A stretch of 64,000 nt of DNA from Streptococcus devriesei DSM 19639 (lineage in GTDB: Bacteria > Bacillota > Bacilli > Lactobacillales > Streptococcaceae), in the NCBI RefSeq assembly GCF_000423725.1, contig NZ_KE384084.1, positions 328,231 to 392,230 of the forward strand, given 5' to 3'. This document shows, piece after piece, positions 6,136-14,469 of this stretch (position 1 is its first letter; the number at the start of each line of letters is the position of its first letter). Made by a program: the position numbers and the translations under genes. The notes under the pieces were generated by a model. The model made no database searches. It was not told where the DNA came from and saw nothing but the letters and a program-made list of their open reading frames with translations.

Positions 6136-7893
6136 TTAAGCTGCATCATCTTCTGTGAATTGGCTGTTGTAAAGATCGGCATAGAAGCCATCTTGAGCCA
6201 TGAGCTCATCGTGATTGCCTTGTTCGATAATGTTGCCGTCTTTCATGACAAGAATGAGATCGGCATTGCGGATCGTTGAGAGGCGGTGGGCAATGACAAA
6301 GGAAGTTCTGCCTTCCATCAGGTGATCCATCGCTTTTTGAATCAGTTCTTCTGTACGCGTATCAACGGATGATGTCGCTTCATCAAGAATCAGCAGCGGT
6401 GAATCTTTAAGCAGCGCCCGCGCAATGGTCAACAGCTGCTTTTGCCCGACTGACAGGGTCACCGAGTCATCTAAGACAGTGTCATAGCCCTTAGGCAAAG
6501 TCTTAATGAAGTGGTGAACACCGACAGCTTTAGCTGCCGCAATGACCTGCTCATCTGTGATGTGTTCCTGATTGTAAATCAGATTTTCCTTGACAGTTCC
6601 TTCGAACAGCCAGGTATCCTGAAGCACCATGGCGAAGGCATCGTGCACTTCTTCACGTGTCATGTCGTGCACATTGACCCCATCAATAGCAATGCTGCCC
6701 TTATCAACCTCATAAAAGCGCATCAAGAGATTGACGATAGTGGTCTTACCGGCACCTGTCGGTCCGACAATAGCCACCTTTTGCCCGGCTTTGGCATGGG
6801 CTGAAAAATCATGGATAATCGTTTTATTGGGCTGATAGCCAAAGAAGACCTTGTCAAAAGTAACATCTCCCTTGACCGTCTCAAGCTGTCTTTTCTTGTG
6901 ATCTTCTGCTTCCATTTCGTCTTCATCCAGAAATTCAAAGACACGTCCCATAGCGGCATTGGCCGACTGCAGCTGCGTAATGCCCTGAGCAATCTGACCA
7001 ATAGGCTGTGTAAAGATGCGAACATAGGTCATGAATGCAACAATAGTTCCCATAGTCACATCGCCATTTAGCGCCATGCGGGCCCCTACAATACAAACCA
7101 TGACATAGCCGAAATTACCAATGAACTGCATGAGAGGCATCATCACTCCTGAAAAGAACTGTGACTTCCACATGCTTGAAAACAGCTGATTGTTTAAGGT
7201 TTCAAACTGCTCTTTACTTTGCTGGCGCGCATTGTAACTGGAAACAACATTGTGTCCTGAATAAATTTCTTCCACATAGCCGCTGACATTGGCCAGATTT
7301 TTTTGCTGGCGTTTAAAGAGCGGCTGACTTTTTGCCATGATGATACTTGACAGCGCAAAGCCTGCAAAAACAGACAGAATAGCTGTTGCAGCCAGAGAGC
7401 CGTTGGTCTTAATCATCATAAAGATGGAACCAATCAAAAGGATAACAGCAGCGACCATAGAAACCAAACTTTGGTTAAAGGATTGGGTCATCAAGTCCAC
7501 ATCGTTGGTCACGCGCGACAAGGTATCTCCTTGTGAATGACTGTCAAAATATTTAAGCGGCACCTTGTTGATTTTATCTGCAATCGCATTGCGCAGACGC
7601 TGAGAAAATCCTTGAATCAAGGTTGATACAATAAAGCTTGCAGCATAGGAAACGAGGGCTCCGCCAATATACATCAAGGCCAGAGCAAAGGCGATTCCGG
7701 CAATTTTATCCAAATCGATCTTGCCGGCAAGTCCCTTAGTCATCGTATCAGTCATTTCCTTAAGCCTGTCGGGTCCGATAACTGTAATCGTACTTGAAAC
7801 AACCGTAAAAGCAGCTGCCAGAGCAAACAGGGCCTTATATCCTTTAAGGTAAGGAGCCATCTGGCTTAATAATGATTTCTTTTTATTGTCCAT
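6136..7893 (-). CDS. rcrQ: ABC exporter subunit RcrQ (585 aa)
   Basis: Fused membrane (six segments, residues about 15-310) and nucleotide-binding domain (about 345-575). The ATPase site is intact: Walker A VGPTGAGKTT, Walker B LLILDEATSSVDT with the catalytic Glu, and H-loop VIAHRLST. The signature reads LSVGQKQLL, which departs from LSGGQ. It should pair with RcrP to form a heterodimeric exporter with one canonical site. The start overlaps rcrP by 11 bp. In S. mutans the rcrRPQ operon links stress tolerance, (p)ppGpp and competence; the exported substrate is unknown. Gene order with tpx and relPRS supports the name. Confidence 0.9.
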   Translation of the reverse strand: MDNKKKSLLSQMAPYLKGYKALFALAAAFTVVSSTITVIGPDRLKEMTDTMTKGLAGKIDLDKIAGIAFALALMYIGGALVSYAASFIVSTLIQGFSQRLRNAIADKINKVPLKYFDSHSQGDTLSRVTNDVDLMTQSFNQSLVSMVAAVILLIGSIFMMIKTNGSLAATAILSVFAGFALSSIIMAKSQPLFKRQQKNLANVSGYVEEIYSGHNVVSSYNARQQSKEQFETLNNQLFSSMWKSQFFSGVMMPLMQFIGNFGYVMVCIVGARMALNGDVTMGTIVAFMTYVRIFTQPIGQIAQGITQLQSANAAMGRVFEFLDEDEMEAEDHKKRQLETVKGDVTFDKVFFGYQPNKTIIHDFSAHAKAGQKVAIVGPTGAGKTTIVNLLMRFYEVDKGSIAIDGVNVHDMTREEVHDAFAMVLQDTWLFEGTVKENLIYNQEHITDEQVIAAAKAVGVHHFIKTLPKGYDTVLDDSVTLSVGQKQLLTIARALLKDSPLLILDEATSSVDTRTEELIQKAMDHLMEGRTSFVIAHRLSTIRNADLILVMKDGNIIEQGNHDELMAQDGFYADLYNSQFTEDDAA

Positions 7894-9685
7894 TTTCTAA
7901 CTCCTCCTTCGATAATTGGGAATAGGCAATTTCCTGATAAATGTCATTATTGGCCAGCAGCTCTTTATGAGTTCCCTGACCGACGACCTTGCCTTGATCT
8001 AAAACCAAGATCTGATCGGCATTCATAATGGTTGAAATGCGCTGAGCAACGATTAATTTGGTCATATCCTTAGTTTTCATCCTCAGATCAGCACGTAAAG
8101 TTCTATCGGTTTTATAATCAAGTGCTGAGAAAGAATCGTCAAAAATAAGGATTTCAGGCTTACGAGCCAGAGCCCGGGCAATGGCCAGACGTTGTTTTTG
8201 TCCGCCGGAAAAGTTCGTTCCGCCCTGCGCAACTTCTGTATCAAGCCCCTTTTCTTTGCTCTCAACAAAGTCCTTAGCCTGAGCCAGCTCCAAAGCTTCC
8301 CAAATTTTAGCATCGTCCAGCGGTGTTTGGCTGCTTTCACCAAATTCCATATTTGAGCGGATAGTACCGCTGAAAAGCACTGCTTTTTGCGGAATATAGC
8401 CGATTTTCTTATTTAAATCATCATGGCTGTAATCCTGAACTTTAACGCCATTAACCTTAATCCATCCTTCTGTCGCATCGTAAAAACGCGGAATCAAATT
8501 GATCAGAGTTGATTTTCCGGAACCAGTCGATCCGATAAAGGCAACTGTTTCTCCGGCCTTGGCTTTGAAGGAAATATGCTCTATCACAGCGCGGGAATTC
8601 TTGCTGTAACGGAAAGAAACATCGTGAAATTCAATTTCTCCTTTTTGGCCGTTATCTGCTTTAGATCTTTCCTTGAACTTGACAGACGGCTCAAGCGCCA
8701 ATACTTCATTGACACGTTTGGCAGAAACAAGAGCCCGCGGCAAGATAATAAAGATAGCGACCATCATCATAAAGCCAATGACAACCTGCATGGCATAAGA
8801 TGAGAAGACGACCATATCACTGAAAACATCTATCCGATCCTTAATGGCAGCTGCCGCTGCAGTCATACTGGTTCTTGGGATCTTAATATCATCAATCAAA
8901 TAAGAACCAATCCAATAAATCGCCAGTGTCAAACCGCTGGAAACGACTGTCATAACCGGATTCATCAGCGACATAAGTCTGTAGACAAATAAATTCAGTT
9001 TGGTCAGATTTTTGTTTTCTTCTTTAAATTTATTTTCCTGATAGGCTTCCGCATTGTAGGCACGGACAACACGGACACCGCTCAGAGACTCACGGGTCGT
9101 TGAGTTGAGGGCATCTGTCAGGCCTTGTACCTTACGCTGCTTTGGAAAGGCTACAAACATTAAGACAGACAGCAAAATAAAGACAATAAGCACAGCTACT
9201 CCAACTGCACTGGTCCACTCATCGCTCTTGCCCCAGATTTTCGTCAGTGCCCAGACCGCCATGATAGGACCGCGGGTTACGACCTGCATTCCCATGGTGA
9301 TCATGATTTGCAGCTGAGTCAGGTCATTGGTGGTTCGCGTCAAAAGACTGGGAATGGAAAATTTCTTAATTTCAGCATCCGAATAGTCCATCACCTGATT
9401 AAAAATGTCCGAACGCAGGCGTGTTGTAAAGCTGGCAGCTGTTCTTGCTGCTAAAAAGCCGACAAAAACTGCCATCAAAAAACTGCCAAAGGAGAACATG
9501 AGCATTTTAGAACCCGGCTTCATAATATCTGAAGTCGTCGTTCCTTTTGTCTGCAGCAGGGTCGTAATCTTTGACATATATTCCGGTGTTTTTAAATCCA
9601 TCCAGACAGCCAGACAAATAAAGACCGTGCTCAGGAGAATCATGCCCCATTCCTTGGCGCTTAATCGTTTAAAAATCTTAAACAT
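7883..9685 (-). CDS. rcrP: ABC exporter subunit RcrP (600 aa)
   Basis: Partner half of the exporter. The membrane domain (about 15-320) includes an extended extracellular stretch near residues 265-290. The ATPase domain has Walker A GSTGSGKST (about 385-393) and signature FSGGQKQRL, but Walker B reads ILIFDDSFSALD with Asp where the catalytic Glu should be, and the H-loop reads VAQRIST with Gln for His. This is the degenerate half seen in BmrC/LmrC-type heterodimers. It follows rcrR after 9 bp. Confidence 0.9.
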   Translation of the reverse strand: MFKIFKRLSAKEWGMILLSTVFICLAVWMDLKTPEYMSKITTLLQTKGTTTSDIMKPGSKMLMFSFGSFLMAVFVGFLAARTAASFTTRLRSDIFNQVMDYSDAEIKKFSIPSLLTRTTNDLTQLQIMITMGMQVVTRGPIMAVWALTKIWGKSDEWTSAVGVAVLIVFILLSVLMFVAFPKQRKVQGLTDALNSTTRESLSGVRVVRAYNAEAYQENKFKEENKNLTKLNLFVYRLMSLMNPVMTVVSSGLTLAIYWIGSYLIDDIKIPRTSMTAAAAAIKDRIDVFSDMVVFSSYAMQVVIGFMMMVAIFIILPRALVSAKRVNEVLALEPSVKFKERSKADNGQKGEIEFHDVSFRYSKNSRAVIEHISFKAKAGETVAFIGSTGSGKSTLINLIPRFYDATEGWIKVNGVKVQDYSHDDLNKKIGYIPQKAVLFSGTIRSNMEFGESSQTPLDDAKIWEALELAQAKDFVESKEKGLDTEVAQGGTNFSGGQKQRLAIARALARKPEILIFDDSFSALDYKTDRTLRADLRMKTKDMTKLIVAQRISTIMNADQILVLDQGKVVGQGTHKELLANNDIYQEIAYSQLSKEELENGQ

Positions 9686-9694
9686 GGGTTGCTC

Positions 9695-10123
9695 CTATTT
9701 TTCTAAATTTTTTTTAATTTGTTCAAAAACCTTGTGAGCAGTCTCAAGATCTGCTTTATCAATACCTTTTAACAGCTGCTCATGAATGTTTTGATGAAAG
9801 GTGATAATGTCCTCAGCCTTTTCAAGACCTAAAGAAGTCAGCACAATCTGCTTACAGCGCTTATCCTTGCGCGAAGGAACTATCGAGATAAAGCCGTTTT
9901 TAGCCATGCGCTTAATAAGGTTGCTGGCAACAGACTTTGAAATCTGCAGTTTTTCCTCAATATCTTTGATAAAAATTTCCTTATCGCGATTTTTAAAAAG
10001 ATAGATGACTGTGCGTCCCTGCGAGCCGGCTAAGTGCTCAATACCGTGTTCCTTAGCCATTTCCTGAACCGCTGCTTCCATTATATTGATAAAATTTCTG
10101 AACAAACCGAAGGGTTCTTTCAT
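9695..10123 (-). CDS. rcrR: MarR-family repressor RcrR (142 aa)
   Basis: Winged helix-turn-helix of the MarR type: recognition region IEEKLQISKSVASNLIKRMAKNGFI (about 55-79 of the protein) followed by the wing VPSRKDKRCKQI, with dimerising helices at both ends. The ATG follows AGTGAGGTGTTTTC. It is the first gene of the rcrRPQ operon, and its promoter is flanked by two copies of a palindrome, as expected for autorepression. In S. mutans loss of RcrR alters competence strongly. Confidence 0.92.
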   Translation of the reverse strand: MKEPFGLFRNFINIMEAAVQEMAKEHGIEHLAGSQGRTVIYLFKNRDKEIFIKDIEEKLQISKSVASNLIKRMAKNGFISIVPSRKDKRCKQIVLTSLGLEKAEDIITFHQNIHEQLLKGIDKADLETAHKVFEQIKKNLEK

Positions 10124-10158
10124 GAAAACACCTCACTTTTTCTGAAAATTCCCTTAAT

Positions 10159-10174
10159 AGTTCTCATGGGGATT
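10159..10174. promoter_or_regulatory. Probable RcrR operator, downstream copy
   Basis: AGTTCTCATGGGGATT shares its left half with the site at 10209-10224 in opposite orientation: AATAGTTCTCATG here is the exact reverse complement of CATGAGAACTATT at 10215-10227. It lies at the start of transcription, just past the -10. Confidence 0.6.
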
Positions 10175-10202
10175 ATTATAATACTTTAGTCATAATTGTC
10201 AA
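10175..10202 (-). promoter_or_regulatory. Promoter of rcrRPQ
   Basis: Minus-strand TTGACA (10202-10197), 16-bp spacer, TATAAT (10180-10175): both hexamers are consensus. The flanking palindromes would allow tight repression. Confidence 0.85.
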
Positions 10203-10208
10203 CAAAAA

Positions 10209-10224
10209 AGTCTTCATGAGAACT
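10209..10224. promoter_or_regulatory. Probable RcrR operator, upstream copy
   Basis: AGTCTTCATGAGAACT is a 16-bp near palindrome (one pair mismatched) just upstream of the -35. The two sites are about 50 bp apart centre to centre. Confidence 0.6.
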
Positions 10225-10233
10225 ATTTTTCAA

Positions 10234-10247
10234 TTAAATCGTTTTCA
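10234..10247 (-). promoter_or_regulatory. Possible cre (CcpA) site upstream of rcrR
   Basis: Minus-strand TGAAAACGATTTAA fits TGNAANCGNTNNCA except at one conserved position (C to A). It lies about 30 bp upstream of the -35. Confidence 0.3.
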
Positions 10248-10312
10248 TTTCCTGCCGCCCTATGTTATGATTGGCTAAACGAATGGCTAAAAAATGCAGT
10301 CACAGTAAGAGC

Positions 10313-10341
10313 TTGATTTTTACCGATCTTCGTGTTAAGAT
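10313..10341 (+). promoter_or_regulatory. Promoter of the que operon
   Basis: TTGATT (10313-10318), 17-bp spacer, TAAGAT (10336-10341). It is a moderate match, but places the start at about 10348, directly before the riboswitch-like fold. Confidence 0.55.
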
Positions 10342-10358
10342 ATGAAAGAATTTAATAA

Positions 10359-10394
10359 GGATGTTTGGGAAAAGCCATCTGTAAAAAAAACCAG
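10359..10394 (+). promoter_or_regulatory. Candidate preQ1-I riboswitch
   Basis: The small H-type pseudoknot layout of class I preQ1 aptamers can be drawn. P1 is GGATG with CATCT. A short U-rich loop TTT follows the first P1 strand. P2 is TGG pairing with CCA after the A-rich stretch GTAAAAAAAA, and a C stands just before the second P1 strand where the ligand is bound. An intrinsic terminator follows within 20 bases and queC within 80. This is inferred from pattern only; a covariance-model search would settle it. Confidence 0.65.
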
Positions 10395-10411
10395 TCGATC
10401 AAAGACTATAC

Positions 10412-10445
10412 GGGCTTTTACCTTTAGGGTAAGGGCCTTTTTCTC
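10412..10445 (+). terminator. Attenuator-type terminator before queC
   Basis: GGGCTTTTACC pairs with GGTAAGGGCCT (including G-U pairs) and is followed by TTTTTCT. It lies between the riboswitch-like element and the queC ribosome site, so transcription should stop here when preQ1 is plentiful. Confidence 0.75.
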
Positions 10446-10469
10446 TGCATCAAAAGAAAAGAGGATTTT

Positions 10470-11123
10470 ATGAAACGTCAATCAGCTCTCGTCGTTTTTA
10501 GCGGCGGTCAAGATTCAACAACCTGCCTTTTTTGGGCTCTGCAGCATTATGAACATGTCGAAACGGTTACCTTTTCCTATGGCCAGCGGCACAGTCAGGA
10601 ATTAGCAGTTGCCAAAGAAATTGCTGCTGAGCAAGGCGTAAAAAACCATATACTTGATATGTCGCTGCTGGGGCAGATAACAGATAATGCTTTGACATCT
10701 GACATAGCGATTGAAAGTAAAGACGGCGAAATGCCCAATACCTTTGTTGATGGCAGAAATCATCTCTTTTTGTCCTTTGCTGCTGTCCTTGCCAAACAGC
10801 TGGGCGTTACCGATCTGGTGACAGGTGTCTGTCAGACAGACTTTTCAGGCTATCCGGACTGCCGCGATGTCTTTGTCAAATCACTGAATGTCACTTTAAA
10901 CCTTGCCATGGATTATGAATTTGTCATTCAAACACCCCTAATGTGGCTGGACAAGGCTGAGACCTGGGCTTTGGCAGACAGTCTCGGCAAGTTCGACTAT
11001 GTCCGAGAGAAAACACTGACTTGCTACAATGGCATCCGCGGTACCGGCTGCGGAGAGTGCCCTGCCTGCCAGCTTCGTCAAGCAGGACTGGATAAGTATC
11101 TTACTCAGAAGGAGAAAAATTAA
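10470..11123 (+). CDS. queC: 7-cyano-7-deazaguanine synthase QueC (217 aa)
   Basis: ATP-dependent enzyme converting 7-carboxy-7-deazaguanine to preQ0 in queuosine synthesis. The PP-loop SGGQDSTT is at about residues 11-18. Four Cys near the C terminus (LTCYNG and GCGECPACQ) make the zinc site. The length is normal. AAAAGAGGA precedes the ATG. It is first of four coupled genes queC-queD-queE-queF; its stop overlaps the queD start in TAATG. Confidence 0.95.
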   Translation: MKRQSALVVFSGGQDSTTCLFWALQHYEHVETVTFSYGQRHSQELAVAKEIAAEQGVKNHILDMSLLGQITDNALTSDIAIESKDGEMPNTFVDGRNHLFLSFAAVLAKQLGVTDLVTGVCQTDFSGYPDCRDVFVKSLNVTLNLAMDYEFVIQTPLMWLDKAETWALADSLGKFDYVREKTLTCYNGIRGTGCGECPACQLRQAGLDKYLTQKEKN

Positions 11124-11569
11124 TGTTTGCTGTACCAAAAGAAATCAAAAAAGAAACTGGTGAATCACTGATTTACTGCCCCAGACGTGTTCTGGTATCA
11201 AAAGAATTCACCTTTGATGCCGCTCATCATCTCTTCAACTATGAAGGAAAATGCAAAGCCCTGCATGGCCATACCTATCGCTTGCAGATTGCTGTCAGCG
11301 GATTTTTAGATGACAAAGGTATGGTGTACGATTTTGGCAGCATCAAGAGTATTTACAAAGAGCTTTTGGAACCTTATCTGGATCATGCCTACCTCAATGA
11401 AAGTCTGCCTTATATGAATACAACAGCTGAAAATATGGTTTACTGGATTTTCAAGACTTTTGAAGCTGCCTTGCCCAAAGAACGAGGCCTGCAGATGGAG
11501 ACTGTCCGTCTGTATGAAACTCCTTCTGCCTATGCTGAATTTAAAAGGGAATGGGAGCTTGAAGCATGA
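11123..11569 (+). CDS. queD: 6-carboxytetrahydropterin synthase QueD (148 aa)
   Basis: Second enzyme of the pathway, making 6-carboxytetrahydropterin from dihydroneopterin triphosphate. Zinc ligands are seen in DAAHHLFNY and HGHTYRL, and the catalytic Cys is in YEGKCKALHGH. The C-terminal RLYETPSAYAEF is typical. About 20 extra N-terminal residues precede the conserved core, as in many lactobacillales. It overlaps queC by one base and queE by four. Confidence 0.95.
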   Translation: MFAVPKEIKKETGESLIYCPRRVLVSKEFTFDAAHHLFNYEGKCKALHGHTYRLQIAVSGFLDDKGMVYDFGSIKSIYKELLEPYLDHAYLNESLPYMNTTAENMVYWIFKTFEAALPKERGLQMETVRLYETPSAYAEFKREWELEA

Positions 11570-12282
11570 AAAAACAGCGGCTTTTGAAACTGCCGATTCT
11601 TGAAATTTTCGGCCCCACTTTTCAGGGAGAAGGCCGGGCAATCGGTCAAAAAACCATGTTTGTACGAACAGGCGGCTGTGACTATCACTGCGATTGGTGC
11701 GATTCTGCCTTTACTTGGAACGGTTCTGAAAAACCAACCATGATGACCAGCGACCAGGTCATTGAGGAACTGGACAAATTAGGACACTATGATTATGTCA
11801 CGCTCTCGGGCGGCAACCCTTGTCTTTTGGCAGCTAATATGGCAGAACTCGTAGCCAAACTAAAAGACCGTCAGGTAACACTGGCTGTTGAGACACAAGG
11901 TTCACGCTGGCAGAGTTGGCTAAAGGACATTGACCAAGTAACCTTAAGTCCCAAGCCTCCCTCCAGCAAAATGGAGGTTAACTTTGAAACACTGGACTTT
12001 ATCGTCGCCCAACTAGATCCTCAAAAGGTCACCTATAAAATTCCCATCTTTGATGAGCTTGATCTGGATTTCGCTAAAATGATCCAGGAACGCTATCAGC
12101 CCGATGTTTTATATTTATCAGCCGGAAATCCTGAACCCACGGCTTCTGGCGACATTGTCCAGCATCAGCTGACAAGGCTTAAAGACTTATGGGAACGCAT
12201 TGCTCAGGATGATTCTTGGGGCAATGTCCGAGTACTGCCGCAGCTCCACACATTAATTTACGATAACCAGCGCGGCGTTTAA
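11566..12282 (+). CDS. queE: 7-carboxy-7-deazaguanine synthase QueE (238 aa)
   Basis: Radical SAM enzyme converting 6-carboxytetrahydropterin to 7-carboxy-7-deazaguanine. The 4Fe-4S motif is CDYHCDWC (about residues 38-45, CX3CX2C), preceded by TFQGEGRAIGQ and followed by the SGGNP SAM-binding segment. The ATG overlaps the queD stop (ATGA), indicating coupled translation. Confidence 0.95.
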   Translation: MKKQRLLKLPILEIFGPTFQGEGRAIGQKTMFVRTGGCDYHCDWCDSAFTWNGSEKPTMMTSDQVIEELDKLGHYDYVTLSGGNPCLLAANMAELVAKLKDRQVTLAVETQGSRWQSWLKDIDQVTLSPKPPSSKMEVNFETLDFIVAQLDPQKVTYKIPIFDELDLDFAKMIQERYQPDVLYLSAGNPEPTASGDIVQHQLTRLKDLWERIAQDDSWGNVRVLPQLHTLIYDNQRGV

Positions 12283-12300
12283 TATGAGAAAGGTAAAAAT

Positions 12301-12792
12301 ATGTCACAAACAGAAGAAATGAAAGACTTAACACTTTTGGGAAACCAAGAAAACAATTATAACTTTACTTACACCCCTGAAATTTTAGAAGCTTTTGATA
12401 ACCGTCACAAGGATAATGACTACTTTATTAAGTTTAACTGTCCGGAATTTACATCGCTGTGCCCCATAACCGGACAGCCTGATTTTGCCACTATTTATCT
12501 GTCTTATATCCCGGATGAAAAATGTGTCGAATCCAAATCCCTCAAGCTCTACCTTTTCAGCTACCGCAATCACGGAGATTTCCACGAAAACTGCATCAAT
12601 ACCATCGGCAAAGACTTGGTTGAGCTGCTGCAGCCGCGCTATCTCGAGGTTTGGGGCAAGTTCACACCGCGCGGCGGGATTTCGATTGACCCTTATTATA
12701 ATTACGGCCGCCCAAACAGTAAGTATGAAGAAATGGCCCACTACCGCTTGATGAATCACGACCTTTATCCCGAAACCATTGACAACCGTTAA
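12301..12792 (+). CDS. queF: NADPH-dependent preQ1 synthase QueF (163 aa)
   Basis: Last step of the operon: reduction of preQ0 to preQ1, the precursor inserted into tRNA. This is the short unimodular form. The nucleophilic Cys is in [13 protein letters not shown] (about residue 54), with the catalytic Asp nearby, and the NADPH-binding type segment [16 protein letters not shown] is present. AGAAAGG precedes the ATG, 18 bp after queE. Confidence 0.95.
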   Translation: MSQTEEMKDLTLLGNQENNYNFTYTPEILEAFDNRHKDNDYFIKFNCPEFTSLCPITGQPDFATIYLSYIPDEKCVESKSLKLYLFSYRNHGDFHENCINTIGKDLVELLQPRYLEVWGKFTPRGGISIDPYYNYGRPNSKYEEMAHYRLMNHDLYPETIDNR

Positions 12793-12797
12793 AAGTT

Positions 12798-12847
12798 AAA
12801 AGCAGAGCAAAATCTATTTCCAAAATTTGATTCAGCTCTGCTTTTTT
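12798..12847 (+). terminator. Terminator of the que operon
   Basis: AAAAGCAGAGC pairs with GCTCTGCTTTTTT across a 26-base A/T-rich loop. Confidence 0.85.
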
Positions 12848-12902
12848 AGAATTTAAATCTCAGCCTGTTTTTAGCATTTTCAGCATCTGCTCTCTTTGTA
12901 TT

Positions 12903-13190
12903 TTGTATTTTAAGCAAAATCCTGATTTCACTTGGCAGACTTTCTGCGGCGGTATTATTTCGACTGCCATTGCAGGAGCCTGGAATATCTATGATATCAA
13001 TTCATGGTCTCTTAGAAAGCGCAGTCTGATTCATTTTCTCCTTATGGCAATCATTGTTTTGCCAACCGTTTTAGTCAGCGGCTGGTTTCCCATTCGCGGA
13101 ATGGGCGATATCTTGATCCTACTAGCTGTTTTTGCTTGCTTTGGACTTGTTTTTTGGACGATTGGCTACTTTGCCTTCAGGAACAAATAA
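12903..13190 (+). pseudogene. Truncated DUF3021-family membrane protein remnant
   Basis: The frame has no ATG near its start, only TTG, and no ribosome site. It keeps about 95 codons matching the second half of DUF3021 proteins (NSWSLRKRSLIHFLLMA, then a hydrophobic segment and LVSGWF), with about three membrane segments. The N-terminal membrane helix expected for the family is missing. A complete DUF3021 gene is at 16090-16539, next to its usual LytTR partner; this remnant has no such partner. It may be a decayed paralogue. A short functional protein cannot be ruled out. Confidence 0.5.
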
Positions 13191-13228
13191 AATCTAAAGC
13201 AGGCAATTTTCGATTCCACTTCAGAAGA

Positions 13229-13277
13229 AAAACCCTTAAAATCACGCTAGTGTAACAGTGATTCTAAGGTTTTTTTG
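13229..13277 (+). terminator. Terminator after the DUF3021 remnant
   Basis: AACCCTTAAAATCAC pairs with GTGATTCTAAGGTT with one internal mismatch, followed by seven T residues. The presence of a good terminator supports former or current transcription of the remnant. Confidence 0.8.
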
Positions 13278-13347
13278 TATTTCTTTAGCATATTTGCAAA
13301 TCCTGATCCTCTATTTTTCAATTAACATCCCCATTTGCAGCCTTTTA

Positions 13348-13381
13348 TGCTATACTTAAACTAATAAAGAAAGCGCTTTCT
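13348..13381 (+). promoter_or_regulatory. Extended -10 promoter with an overlapping cre-like site
   Basis: TGCTATACT (13348-13356) is an extended -10. AGAAAGCGCTTTCT (13368-13381), a perfect palindrome with the cre core, lies over the expected transcription start (about 13363) and downstream of it, where CcpA would repress. Confidence 0.6.
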
Positions 13382-13470
13382 AAGTTAACGACACTCCTTC
13401 CGCCGAAAGTGAACATTTCCATCAACTGCTAATAAAACTGTCAGCTGCTAATCTAAAAAAGGAGACTCCT

Positions 13471-14454
13471 ATGAAAACATTTTTTAAATCTAAGATCGGA
13501 CGCAGCATTCTTGTCCTTGTGGGGATATTACTGGCAGCTCTGCTGTTTTGGGTCAGCTATGAGGTGTTCAAGATAACACGTCAGCATGATTACCCAGCCT
13601 ACTATGGGGCTTTAATTAACAAGCCCCTTCCCTATACAGAAGCAGAAATGGACTATATGGTCGACGTGGAAAGATACCAGGACCCCCTCTTCTTTAATGA
13701 GAAAGCTTATCGAAAGGCCATGAATCCTGTCACACAGACTCTTTCCGACCGGCAGGAAAAGACCCAACTGCTGAACTGGGCTGACAGCTATCAAAAGAGT
13801 AAACCGCAGGAATTAAAAACAAATGAATCTTGGCTTCCGGGCACTGATGTTGCTGTTTCGATTCCTGAAAATTGGGAGCAGACCTATAAAGATCGGCAGG
13901 CGCCTACCGGCAACTCCGGAAAATACATGCTTATTCTCAATCATAAAGGGAATTCAGGCGCTTTCGCCTATTTTAAAATCATCGTAAATGCTAAATCATA
14001 TAACTCTGTCAAAGACTATGCAGCTTCAAGGGAGGGGAAAAAATTCGCTAAAATAAACAAGTCCCAGTATGCCTTTGCCCAGGAATTAAAGAGACAGGAA
14101 CAGATGCGATTTAACAGAAGTATCGATAATGTCGCCAATTCTCATAACTTAGTAAATGGATTTATTACCTATGCTCCTCTAACCATTCACGGCCGAACCG
14201 TCTATGTCTATCAGCAAACCATACCTTATGCTGACGGTGATGTTATTGAAAGTATCTATCTTTTTAAGGTCGGTGACAATATTATATCAGCCAACACCTA
14301 CTACCGAGCAAAAGATCAGGAAAAGTTTAAAGACTCCCTGGAACAGGCCATCGCTAAAGCTCACACTTTCGAACTAGACTACATGCGAAAAGACGAGCCG
14401 AAATATCACGGTATTACCAAAAAAGAGGAGAAACAAAAACAAGAAAGACGGTAA
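13471..14454 (+). CDS. Membrane-anchored extracytoplasmic protein of unknown function (327 aa)
   Basis: I do not recognise this protein. One transmembrane anchor (about residues 12-34) follows a short basic N terminus, so the rest should lie outside the membrane. There is no lipobox, LPXTG or Cys pair. Residues about 120-310 look mainly beta-sheet and include VAVSIPENWEQTYKDR, a pattern like the PsbP/DUF1795 fold start, but the similarity is weak. The C terminus is very basic and charged (KKEEKQKQERR). AAAAAGGAG precedes the ATG. Transcribed alone; a CcpA-type site overlaps its promoter, which suggests expression rises when sugar is scarce. Confidence 0.8.
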   Translation: MKTFFKSKIGRSILVLVGILLAALLFWVSYEVFKITRQHDYPAYYGALINKPLPYTEAEMDYMVDVERYQDPLFFNEKAYRKAMNPVTQTLSDRQEKTQLLNWADSYQKSKPQELKTNESWLPGTDVAVSIPENWEQTYKDRQAPTGNSGKYMLILNHKGNSGAFAYFKIIVNAKSYNSVKDYAASREGKKFAKINKSQYAFAQELKRQEQMRFNRSIDNVANSHNLVNGFITYAPLTIHGRTVYVYQQTIPYADGDVIESIYLFKVGDNIISANTYYRAKDQEKFKDSLEQAIAKAHTFELDYMRKDEPKYHGITKKEEKQKQERR

Positions 14455-14469
14455 CCTCTGAGAGCCTGC

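Noticed and set aside
10350..10450. preQ1-II type element before queC
   Set aside because: The conserved preQ1-II sequence and its longer multi-stem layout are absent; the short pseudoknot of class I fits better.
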